From assembly GCA_016795025.1 (NCBI GenBank), contig JAEUIR010000016.1, forward strand, positions 1-38,114: a DNA stretch of 38,114 bases, read 5' to 3'. The translations under genes were made by a program, and so were the position numbers. How positions within the stretch are numbered: the first letter of the stretch is position 1; each line of letters opens with the position of its first letter. The notes under the pieces were generated by a model that did no database searches, was not told the DNA's origin, and saw only the letters and a list, made by a program, of their open reading frames with translations. This document shows, one piece after another, positions 24,531 through 32,392 of the stretch. Source of the DNA: Phycisphaerales bacterium (GTDB taxonomy: Bacteria > Planctomycetota > Phycisphaerae > UBA1845 > Fen-1342).

Positions 24531-27233
24531 CTATTCGCCTCGGCTGACGGAATCCGCAATCCGCCGCAGCGCGTCAGCCGCTTCGGCCTGCCCACCGCTG
24601 ATTCGCGAAAGTCGCTCCGCGCTCGCGACGCAACCATCGGCGATCAGTTGATTGATAGCCGTTTCGCCCGGCTGTGCGAGCTCTTCACGCGCCTTGCCCG
24701 GTTCGCCCGCGAGCGCGAGCACCGCGACCAGTCGAAGCCGATAGGGCTGAGCCAGCAGGTCGCGCTGTTGCTTCTGGATCGCCGGCAACAGCTCGATCGC
24801 ACGTCGCAGATTACTCGCCGCTGCGGTTGTGTCGGCCGGTGATTGCAGCAACGCATAATCGGCCAGCTCGGCGAGCGCGACCGACGCAAGAAGCGGAAAT
24901 CGAGCCTGCACGGCCGTGTATAGATCGATGGATCGCTGCGTCGCCGCGAGCGCCGCGGAGATTTCGCCGCGCCGCGCGGCGCGCATCGCAAAGAGACGAT
25001 ACGCCTCCGGCGCGAACGACAGCAGAATCGAATCGGCATCGGTGCGCGGGTCGATCGGGCCGACAGCATGCGCGAATCGCGCCAGGTCGTCATCGAACCC
25101 CGCAAGCGACGACAGTCGTTCATAGGCCGTGAACCACGCATCGCCGGCCAGGCCATTACGCAGCGCGTCGCGCAGATAGCTGATGCGCATTGTGAGCGAG
25201 CCTGGATAGTTCATCGCAAGCGACAACAGCGCTTCTTCGTCGGTTAGATAGCGCAGTCGCTGGTTGCGCCATGCAGCTTCCGCGCGATTGCGCCACTCCA
25301 GTGCTGCCGCTTCGCTCGTCGGCCCGTTCAGCACGCTGAGCATCTCGGCTGCCCGCGCGGCGATGGGCAGCGTGCGTCCGAGCGTTGGTGCTCGCTCGTC
25401 GAGCTTGAGGGCGGATTGATATAGTGACTCGCAATTTCGCGCGAGCGATTGCGGATCTGGGCGTGACGAAACTTCGCCGCTTGTGCCTTGACTGGTTCGC
25501 GTCAGGAAGCGGCGCAGCGTGTTTTCGAATGCATAGCGGAGAGCCCGCTCGTCCGCGAATAATCGCCGAACGGGATCGATCAGCCGCCGCTGAGCGATCG
25601 CATTGGCCGATGAAAACGCACCCGCGGCGTCGGTAGTTGAATCATCCCTCTGATCGTGGGTCATCGCCGCATATTCCGCGACGACGCCGGTCGTGTTTAA
25701 CCATGCAATGCCGAAGCACGCCAAGGCAACGGCGGCAATCGCAAGCGCGAGCCCTCTCGACTTGGCCGCGTCTGGCGATCCAACCGGCCCAGCGCCGAGA
25801 GCCTGTCGCTCGTGCGCGTCATGCTCGGCGCGCTCGCGGCAGTACGCCCACACCAGCCCGATCAACATCCACATCACCGTGGGCACAACGGCCAGGCGCA
25901 GGCCGGGGCTGACCAACGAATCGGCGGCGAGCGCAGCGACTCCCGCGCCAATGGCCGCGATCAGCCAGCGGATCGCGGGCGGCGGTCTTCTTCGGATCAG
26001 CCCCATCACGGCGAAAAATGTCGCCAGCAGCCCTGCGACGAATGTCACGCCGCCGACGAGTCCGATGTCCACAAAAATCTCGAAAAGCTCGTTGTGTGCG
26101 TGTGCCGTCCAATCTGCGTCGGCAAATGCGGCGGGATCAAGCGCGCGGTCGCGCAGCGAATATTGATTTGCGAGCCGCGCGTATGCCCCCGCACCGTGGC
26201 CGAGCAACGGCCGTTGCTCCCACAGTAAGACGGCGTAGCGCCAGTAATAAAATCGCGCGCGGACGCTTGCGCCGCGCCCCATGGCCATATCGCCGCTGTG
26301 CGAATAAACCCATATGGAAGCGGCAATCAGCATGGCGAGCCCGCCGAGCGCCACGAGAACTCGAACGCGGCTTCCGGCCAGCAGCAGCACCAGCACGACG
26401 CTTCCCACGCCGAGACCGAGCAACGCGCCGCGCGAGTTGGTGAGCGTCAGACACCACAGCAATAGCGCCAGCGCGATCAGCGCCGCGCCGATTGCTGCCA
26501 CGTGCGGGCGTTTGCGCCGGCGAAGCATGTCCCAAATGGAGCGGGCGATGATGCTGATGCATATGATCGTGGCCGGCACGATGCTGGCGGCCATTGTGTT
26601 GGGGTTGCCGATCGGAAAACCCGGTCGATGATACGGATTGCGCTCGTAGAAGTACCAGATGCACAGGCCCGCGGAGAACGCGGCGATTGTGACGTAACCC
26701 CACAGCGCGACGTGAATCTCACGTTGCCGCAGCAGCCCGCCGATGCTGACAGCGAGCATCAACCCGAGGAGGTAAAGCGCGGACTGGCCGAGCGCGATGT
26801 CAGGCTGCGCGTCCCAGGTCGCGCTTGCGAAAGATAGACCCACCCAGAGCAGCAGAAATAGCTGCGCCCACGCGGCATTGCGATCCGTCGCGTCGCGCCA
26901 GAAGCCGATCAGGTCAAAACGCATGGACCGCGCCGCGAGCGCGAGAACAAGCAATGCAGCGCCGAATTGTGCGACAATGTCTTTCACTTCGGTGCCGCGC
27001 GCGGTGTGAAGCGTCTCGCCCAGCGACATGAGCCTGACGAAGCGATGCAGCATCGAAGTCGGTGACCAATCGATCGCGCCGATGTACGACTGCCCGCTGG
27101 GCGGACTGATGAGCAGGAACGAACCGAAAAGCACGCTCAACAGCAGCGCGGCGGCGAGAGACACGCGAGCGCCGCCGTCATGCCGCGCGACACGCATCTG
27201 ATGGATCGAACTGTTCGGCGGAAGCGCGGCCAA
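24531..27233 (-). CDS. O-antigen ligase / Wzy-C family membrane protein with helical-repeat C-terminus
   Basis: A 900-residue protein. Residues 25-470 contain about 11-12 membrane segments. The Wzy_C/WaaL signature is present: TNSRGALLGLGVG, then RARFYYWRYAVLLWEQRPLLGHGAGAY split across residues of about 326-352, and WTAHAHNELFEIFVDIGLVGG, whose His-x-His-Asn-Glu lies in the periplasmic loop of these enzymes. A further membrane segment near 495-512 leads to an approximately 380-residue helical region rich in Ala/Arg/Leu, probably TPR-like. The family polymerises or transfers glycans onto lipid A or proteins. Start: TTG 27233 with GGGGA just upstream; ATG 27197 is an alternative without a site. 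It is 34 bases downstream of the aminotransferase on the same strand. Ligase versus polymerase cannot be separated from sequence alone. Confidence 0.82.
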   Translation of the reverse strand: MAALPPNSSIHQMRVARHDGGARVSLAAALLLSVLFGSFLLISPPSGQSYIGAIDWSPTSMLHRFVRLMSLGETLHTARGTEVKDIVAQFGAALLVLALAARSMRFDLIGFWRDATDRNAAWAQLFLLLWVGLSFASATWDAQPDIALGQSALYLLGLMLAVSIGGLLRQREIHVALWGYVTIAAFSAGLCIWYFYERNPYHRPGFPIGNPNTMAASIVPATIICISIIARSIWDMLRRRKRPHVAAIGAALIALALLLWCLTLTNSRGALLGLGVGSVVLVLLLAGSRVRVLVALGGLAMLIAASIWVYSHSGDMAMGRGASVRARFYYWRYAVLLWEQRPLLGHGAGAYARLANQYSLRDRALDPAAFADADWTAHAHNELFEIFVDIGLVGGVTFVAGLLATFFAVMGLIRRRPPPAIRWLIAAIGAGVAALAADSLVSPGLRLAVVPTVMWMLIGLVWAYCRERAEHDAHERQALGAGPVGSPDAAKSRGLALAIAAVALACFGIAWLNTTGVVAEYAAMTHDQRDDSTTDAAGAFSSANAIAQRRLIDPVRRLFADERALRYAFENTLRRFLTRTSQGTSGEVSSRPDPQSLARNCESLYQSALKLDERAPTLGRTLPIAARAAEMLSVLNGPTSEAAALEWRNRAEAAWRNQRLRYLTDEEALLSLAMNYPGSLTMRISYLRDALRNGLAGDAWFTAYERLSSLAGFDDDLARFAHAVGPIDPRTDADSILLSFAPEAYRLFAMRAARRGEISAALAATQRSIDLYTAVQARFPLLASVALAELADYALLQSPADTTAAASNLRRAIELLPAIQKQQRDLLAQPYRLRLVAVLALAGEPGKAREELAQPGETAINQLIADGCVASAERLSRISGGQAEAADALRRIADSVSRGE

Positions 27234-27267
27234 TGGTTCCCCGCGAGGGTCTCGTCAAAAATTCGCT

Positions 27268-28530
27268 TCAACGTCTGTGATCGCCGATCAGCGCTGCGAG
27301 GCGGTCAAGCCCCGCGCGTACGATGCCGACCGGAGGACCGAACGAAATGCGGACGAAGTCGTTCAGGTCCGGCTGCAACCGCGAATCAATGGATGACGCA
27401 AGGTCGAATGACTCGCCCGGCACGACGATCACGCGGGCATCCAGCGCTTGCCGCGCGAATTCCCACCCGTCATTCAGCGGCGGCGGCAGCGCTGCCAGCG
27501 AAGCAAATGCGTAGAAAGCACCTTCCGGCTCGCGAACCGGGGCTATGCCCATGTCGTGGAGGCGATCCAGAACAAGCGCGCGTTTTTCGCGGAACATCCG
27601 GCGAATCGCCGCTGATTCGCGATCGGCCCGCTCCGGCGCGAGCATCTCCAGCGCCGCGCGTTGAATCACGACCGGCGCGCCGCCGTCGGTGTAGTTGCCG
27701 CTGGCGGTCATTGCGCGAATCACATCGGTCGGTCCGATGGCCCAGCCCAGCCGCAAACCGGGGCAGCGAAAGTTTTTCGTGATACCGTCAACGATCAACA
27801 CCGGGTCGCGATCAACGTCATCAACAAATTCGGCGGCGCTGACCGGTCCACCGTCCCCCCGGCTGCCCACCGGCCTCCAAATGTAGTGCGAGTAAAACTC
27901 GTCCACGAGCAACGTACAGCCCAGGCTGCGCGCTGTTTCGCACCAGGCTGCGAGTTCGTCGCCAATCAGGCAGCGCCCAGTCGGATTGCACGGATTGCTG
28001 AAAATCACGCCGCCGAGCGCGTGCCGGCGAACCGCGTCGCCGAGACCGTCAGCAGTCAAGCTGAAATTCGTGCTGCGCGTGCGGCCGATCAACATTGGGC
28101 TGACATCGCGAAATGCGCTGGTCAGGTCTCCGAACGCGATGTAATCCGGCGAGAGAAAGCCGAGCCGCGTCTGTTGAAGCGCCGCGATGGCTCGCGTCAA
28201 AACGCTGCGTCCACCGGCCGAGATGATGACGTTGTCCGCGGTGTACTGCGATGGTCGGTCGGCGCGAAACAGCCGGTTGTAATGGGCGGCGACTGCGGTG
28301 CGAAGCTCTGATAGTCCGGCAACCGGCCCGTAAGCGAAGTCGCCTGGCGCGATCGGAATGTTGGCGGGCCGCGGCGGCGCGCCGGGCAGTTCGCCGATTT
28401 CCGGTTGACCTTGACCGAGATTTGCCCAGGTTTCGTCCGTCGGCTGAAAACCACGCCTGGCAGCCTCCATCATTACGCGAATGACGCCGCCAAGCACGGG
28501 AGGACGGAACATCGCGCTCTTCGTAGTCAT
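27268..28530 (-). CDS. PLP-dependent aminotransferase, class I/II
   Basis: A 420-residue fold-type I aminotransferase. Motifs: FAYGPVAGLSELRTAVAAHY (residues 65-84), IISAGGRSVL (102-111), SNPCNPTGR (178-186), LLVDEFYSHYI (207-217; Asp contacts the pyridine N), and GITKNFRCPGLRLGW (249-263), where Lys252 should hold PLP and the Arg binds phosphate. FVRISFGPP near the end supplies the carboxylate-binding Arg. Amino-acid specificity is not evident; aspartate, aromatic or methionine aminotransferases share this pattern. Start ATG 28530 has no clear Shine-Dalgarno; ATG 28512 follows GAAGAG and is also plausible. The 128-base spacer upstream has short direct repeats (GCAGAACGA twice). Confidence 0.88.
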   Translation of the reverse strand: MTTKSAMFRPPVLGGVIRVMMEAARRGFQPTDETWANLGQGQPEIGELPGAPPRPANIPIAPGDFAYGPVAGLSELRTAVAAHYNRLFRADRPSQYTADNVIISAGGRSVLTRAIAALQQTRLGFLSPDYIAFGDLTSAFRDVSPMLIGRTRSTNFSLTADGLGDAVRRHALGGVIFSNPCNPTGRCLIGDELAAWCETARSLGCTLLVDEFYSHYIWRPVGSRGDGGPVSAAEFVDDVDRDPVLIVDGITKNFRCPGLRLGWAIGPTDVIRAMTASGNYTDGGAPVVIQRAALEMLAPERADRESAAIRRMFREKRALVLDRLHDMGIAPVREPEGAFYAFASLAALPPPLNDGWEFARQALDARVIVVPGESFDLASSIDSRLQPDLNDFVRISFGPPVGIVRAGLDRLAALIGDHRR

Positions 28531-28657
28531 GTCAGGAAGCGTAACCGATGAAAGCAGAACGATGAACGATGGGTGCAGAACGAAAACACGGGTCGCGTTA
28601 CGTAGATTGAAGAACACGGGGATAGGGCATTCAGCGTACTTCGTTCAAAGTTCAGCG

Positions 28658-29692
28658 TTACTTCAGCAGGTGCGAATCCGTCGCCGTCGCCGGTCCTTCG
28701 CGGCCCGTGTAGCTTTGGACATTCGCGAGCGTCCAGATGTTGTCGCCGTTGACGCCCACATTCGGCGTGTCTGACCACACCACGCGCCCATTCAACGTCA
28801 GCACGTTTTGGCCATAACCGCCGTGAGCGCGGCTGTTCACGGACGCCGGGTCGGCCACGCCGAGCCGCACGCGAAGATCAACCAGTGGGCGGCCGTCGTC
28901 GAACAGCGGATTGTCATCCGCCAGCACAACCAGATTCGGATTGTCCGCCAGAGACGGCCGTACTCCGGCCATGTTTTGATAAGCGTAGCTCAGGTTCGAT
29001 GCATCGATGACGCGCTGGTTGTTTGCGAGCGGAATGTCCTTGGTGGAAGGGCAGATCAGCCATTTGCGATCAATCGTTCCGGACGGAAGCAACGGTACGA
29101 GGTGCTGCCGGTTTTGAACGACCTGCATCTGCGGATTCGAGCTTGGTTGCCAGCTATTCCAGCTTCCCCATCCGGCGAAAGGCAGCGACTGATTGAATGT
29201 CGAAGCATACGCCGCAAGACCCTGACCGAGCCGCGCCAGGTTTGCCGAGCAGCCGATGCGGTGGTTGGTTTCGCGCATGTGCAACATGGCCGGCACGCCC
29301 ATGCCGATGACGAGCACGATCATCGCCGCGGCGGCGATCAGATCACGGAAGTTTCCTGCGCGCAGCACCCAGCGGAATGACTCGCGGTTATCACGGTTTG
29401 AATGCGACCGGGCGCCTGTCGCCGCCGTTTCGCTCGCTGCCGCTACGACGCGAAATGGAGCGCTCGTGGCAGCGATGCGCTCATGCAAGCGCTCCCCGAA
29501 ACCCGCCGGCAGAGCGTCAGATCGCAGGCAGTTCAGCGCGCCGAATACCGAAGCAAGCAGTTCATTTTGCGCTGCGAGCGTCGGCTCTTCGCTGAGCCGC
29601 TGGTGAATTTGATCGCGCTCGGAATCGCTCAAGCGGCCGAGGTGAAGATCGACCAGTCGAGCGTCAAATTCGAATTCACGATTGGCGGACAT
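28658..29692 (-). CDS. Anti-sigma-like membrane protein with pilin-head (DUF1559-like) domain
   Basis: A 344-residue protein encoded just after an ECF sigma factor. Residues 1-75 are helical, with LHLGRLSDSERDQIHQRLSE and LLASVFGAL, the pattern of zinc-less anti-sigma N-termini. One membrane segment lies at about 117-137 (DLIAAAAMIVLVIGMGVPAML). The outer part begins CSANLARLGQGLAAYA (148-163), like the CxxNLKQIGLAxHxY start of DUF1559 pseudopilin heads. It ends with SRAHGGYGQNVLTLNGRVVW, like the H-G-G ... NVLFxDGHV of the same proteins. This suggests a sensor outside the membrane controlling the sigma factor (inference). Start: ATG 29692 behind GGAGA. An ATG at 29806 overlaps the sigma stop as TGATG but would add an Arg-rich segment unlike the family. 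Confidence 0.72.
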   Translation of the reverse strand: MSANREFEFDARLVDLHLGRLSDSERDQIHQRLSEEPTLAAQNELLASVFGALNCLRSDALPAGFGERLHERIAATSAPFRVVAAASETAATGARSHSNRDNRESFRWVLRAGNFRDLIAAAAMIVLVIGMGVPAMLHMRETNHRIGCSANLARLGQGLAAYASTFNQSLPFAGWGSWNSWQPSSNPQMQVVQNRQHLVPLLPSGTIDRKWLICPSTKDIPLANNQRVIDASNLSYAYQNMAGVRPSLADNPNLVVLADDNPLFDDGRPLVDLRVRLGVADPASVNSRAHGGYGQNVLTLNGRVVWSDTPNVGVNGDNIWTLANVQSYTGREGPATATDSHLLK

Positions 29693-29805
29693 AATGTCTG
29701 TTCTCCGAAACTTCGAACGATTCGCCCAGCGCGGCATTGCCGCCCGCCGCTGCAACGTCGAGCGCGTGCGCCGCGGACGGGGGATCGGGCGATCTTCCGT
29801 GTCCA

Positions 29806-30405
29806 TCAGCCACCACCCGACGGCGAAGTCTCAGCGCGAGCGTGCCAGAGCTTCGCGAAATTTGTCACCGCCGCGTGCAGCCTTGACTTCACCGTGCCCA
29901 CAGGGATTCCGAGGATTTCGGAAATCTCGGCATACGGCAGTTGCTGGTAATAGCCCAGCACAAGAATCAGCCGCAGATGCTCCGGCATCAACGCGATCAG
30001 TCCGCGCACGACCTCGCGGCGCTCGTCTTCGTCGGCACGTTCGACCGCGCCGGGCTCGCTCGACGGCACGATCGCGGCCGCAGGTGGAGCGTCGGCGTCT
30101 TCGCTGCCGAAGTCGAGCGACTGCTCACGGCGACGTCCGCGCGACCGCATGAAGTCGCGGGCCTTGTTCGCCGCGATGGTGTACATCCACGGCTTGAAGG
30201 GGCGGGAGCGGTCAAACGACGCCGCCGACACGTGGATTTGCAACAGCGTTTCCTGGGCGAGGTCTTCGGCCAGCGCTGCGTCACCGACGTAGCGATACAA
30301 AAACCCGAACAGGTCAGGCCCGTAGCGAGCTACCAGCGCGTCGAAGGCGCCGGGCCGTCCGGCAAGGTAATCGACCCAATGCTGGTCTTCGGCGCGCGGT
30401 TCCAC
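29806..30405 (-). CDS. ECF family RNA polymerase sigma factor
   Basis: A 199-residue sigma factor. Region 2 covers about residues 10-90: LAGRPGAFDALVARYGPDLF, AEDLAQETLLQIHVSAASFD and FKPWMYTIAANKARDFMRSR, a textbook sigma-70 region 2. Region 4 covers about 130-185: LMPEHLRLILVLGYYQQLPY and AEISEILGIPVGTVKSRLHAA, a helix-turn-helix. A loose acidic linker separates them. Start: GTG 30405 has AGAGGA six bases before it; an ATG at 30420, five codons earlier, has no site and cannot be excluded. It is the first gene of a minus-strand run with the anti-sigma-like gene, so it is probably held inactive by that protein. It is divergent from the GAF/sigma-54 regulator. Confidence 0.92.
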   Translation of the reverse strand: MEPRAEDQHWVDYLAGRPGAFDALVARYGPDLFGFLYRYVGDAALAEDLAQETLLQIHVSAASFDRSRPFKPWMYTIAANKARDFMRSRGRRREQSLDFGSEDADAPPAAAIVPSSEPGAVERADEDERREVVRGLIALMPEHLRLILVLGYYQQLPYAEISEILGIPVGTVKSRLHAAVTNFAKLWHARAETSPSGGG

Positions 30406-30528
30406 GGTTCTTCCTCTCATTACGCCGGGCCTCGCCGCAGGTTCGACCTAAATCGGCGTTCGGTGAGCATTCTGCTGGTCGATGCCTCCACCCCGTGATT
30501 CGTAATGCTGCATCGGGCAGAACCAGTT

Positions 30529-30548
30529 GATAATATTATCGGCATGCC
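30529..30548. promoter_or_regulatory. Palindromic candidate operator in a divergent promoter region
   Basis: GATAATATTATC (30529-30540) is a perfect 12-base palindrome and is followed at once by the 8-base palindrome GGCATGCC (30541-30548). It lies in the 250-base spacer between the minus-strand sigma factor and the plus-strand sigma-54-type activator. It is AT-rich within GC-rich DNA, so it could be a regulator site or contain a -10 box. No protein can be assigned to it. Confidence 0.4.
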
Positions 30549-30655
30549 GGCCAGCGCTGCGGCAAAAAATCAGGCGGGGTAATGCAGGGTATCGGGACGC
30601 GGCTACACTTTCGGCCATCGTCGGATTTTCTAACAGGTTGGATCGCAGGATTAAG

Positions 30656-32260
30656 TTGACCAACGTATCTCCATCACAACCCTTTGAATTGAGCGAAGCG
30701 ACGCTCGCGGCGCTGGTGGAAGCCTCCACGGCCATGAGCGCGTCGCTGGATTTGTCGGAGGTGCTTCAGGCCATCGTGCGATGCGCCGCCGGCGTTTTGA
30801 AAGCCGAGGCGAGTTCACTTTTGTTGCTCGACTCGCGCCGCAGAAAGCTCGTGTTTCGTGCGGTACATGGCATTCGTGCCGATGAGTTGCTCGGCAAGGA
30901 ATTCGATGCCGATCGCGGAATCGCGGGAATGGTCGCTTCGACCGGGCAGCCGGAGCTGATCGCCGACGTCCCCGCGCATCCGCGGCACTTCGGCGGATTC
31001 GATCAGCAATCTGATTTTCGCACGCGAACGATGATCGCCGCGCCGCTGCAACTGGACGGTCAGACCATCGGCGTGGTCGAAGTGATCAACAAACGCGGTG
31101 AGCAGCGCTTCACAGAGCATGATCTGAACGTCTTGCAGGTGTTCGCGAATCTGGCGGCGGTCAGCGCGCGAAATGCGCAGCGACACCAGTCCGTGCTTCA
31201 GGAAAATCGCGGTCTTTTGGAGAGCGCTCGCGCAGACGAGCCCGTGATGGGGCGCAGCCCGGCGTGGCTGAATGTCATGCAAATGTGCGAGAAGGCCGCG
31301 CGCACGTCGATGACGGTGCTTCTGCTCGGCGAAACCGGCGTGGGAAAAGAGATCACCGCGCGCTGGATTCACCGCCACAGTCAACGGGCAGATCGGCCGT
31401 TCATCGCGCTGCATTGCGCGGCGCTGCCAGACGCGCTGTTAGAGAGCGAGTTGTTCGGGCACGAGGCCGGAGCGTTCACCGGCGCCACCGGCCGAAAGCC
31501 GGGCCGCTTTGAACTTGCCGACGGGGGCACGCTGTTTTTGGATGAAATCGGGGATGTGAACGCGGCGACACAGGTGAAACTGTTGCGCGTCTTGCAGGAG
31601 CGCGAGTTCGTGCGCGTCGGCGGCACCAAAACGATCGCCTGCGACGTGCGGATCATCGCGGCGACGAATCGCGATCTGGCCAAAGCGATGCAAAGCGGCG
31701 CGTTTCGCGAGGATTTGTATTACCGAATTAACGTCGTGCCGATCACAATTCCGGCGCTCCGCGAGCGTCGCGAGGACATTCCTGCGCTGGTCGAGAACTT
31801 CGTAGTCAGCGCTGCCCGGCAGATCGGCGTGGGCCGACCCGGCGTATCTTCAGAGGTGATGAATCGGCTCACGGCTTATCGCTGGCCGGGCAATATCCGC
31901 GAATTGAAGAACGTGATTGAGCGCGCGGTGCTATTGAGCGACGGTGTTGAAATTCTGGTTTCTCATCTGCCGCTGGAGCTCGCGCGCCCCGAAACCGCGA
32001 CGCAAACGGGCGGTGACGCCGCTCGCGGGCCTACAGCGGAACCGCAATCCCATTCCGCCACTGCGCGAGTGGTTGAGGACGCGCGGCGCGACGCGCTCGG
32101 CGATGTGGAGAATTATGAGCGGGACATGCTTCTCAGCGCATTGCAGCAAAACGGATGGAACGTGACGCGGACGGCCGCGCGGCTCGGTATGTCGCGCGAT
32201 CAGGTGCGATATCGAATGGAGAAATACGATCTCGTTCGGCCGGGGAGCGAGAGCGATTAG
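30656..32260 (+). CDS. Sigma-54-dependent transcriptional activator with GAF sensor domain
   Basis: A 534-residue bacterial enhancer-binding protein. A GAF domain (residues of about 28-175) includes [30 protein letters not shown] and [11 protein letters not shown], as in cyclic-nucleotide or small-molecule sensors. The AAA+ domain (about 198-430) has Walker A GETGVGKE (225-232), [13 protein letters not shown] (265-277, the sigma-54 contact loop), Walker [11 protein letters not shown] (291-300) and [18 protein letters not shown]. The C-terminus holds a Fis-type helix-turn-helix, [20 protein letters not shown]. It should remodel sigma-54 polymerase at target promoters when its GAF domain is in the right state. 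Start: TTG 30656 with AGGA five bases upstream; earlier in-frame TTGs (30527, 30638) add unrelated residues. The target genes are unknown. Confidence 0.9.
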   Translation: MTNVSPSQPFELSEATLAALVEASTAMSASLDLSEVLQAIVRCAAGVLKAEASSLLLLDSRRRKLVFRAVHGIRADELLGKEFDADRGIAGMVASTGQPELIADVPAHPRHFGGFDQQSDFRTRTMIAAPLQLDGQTIGVVEVINKRGEQRFTEHDLNVLQVFANLAAVSARNAQRHQSVLQENRGLLESARADEPVMGRSPAWLNVMQMCEKAARTSMTVLLLGETGVGKEITARWIHRHSQRADRPFIALHCAALPDALLESELFGHEAGAFTGATGRKPGRFELADGGTLFLDEIGDVNAATQVKLLRVLQEREFVRVGGTKTIACDVRIIAATNRDLAKAMQSGAFREDLYYRINVVPITIPALRERREDIPALVENFVVSAARQIGVGRPGVSSEVMNRLTAYRWPGNIRELKNVIERAVLLSDGVEILVSHLPLELARPETATQTGGDAARGPTAEPQSHSATARVVEDARRDALGDVENYERDMLLSALQQNGWNVTRTAARLGMSRDQVRYRMEKYDLVRPGSESD

Positions 32261-32340
32261 CCGTAATGTCCGCGGTCGTTGGCTGCCGACGGGCGAATCG
32301 GCGACGTTTCCGAGCGGCACGCGCGCGATTCGCGCCGCGT

Positions 32341-32376
32341 GTTTGCAGATGCCGGGTGCGCCCGGCATTCTCAAAC
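32341..32376. terminator. Bidirectional hairpin terminator
   Basis: ATGCCGGG (32349-32356) and CCCGGCAT (32361-32368) form a perfect 8-bp stem around TGCG. GTTTG (32341-32345) and CAAAC (32372-32376) extend it across a 3-by-3 internal loop. It lies between the convergent ends of the sigma-54 activator (32260) and the multiheme cytochrome (32393). A T-tract is lacking on both strands. Confidence 0.6.
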
Positions 32377-32392
32377 GCATCCTGCCGCCGAC

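Noticed and set aside
28531-28657. Short direct repeats (GCAGAACGA twice, AACACGGG twice) between aminotransferase and anti-sigma-like gene.
   Set aside because: Too short and degenerate to call a repeat element or a CRISPR; no spacer periodicity.
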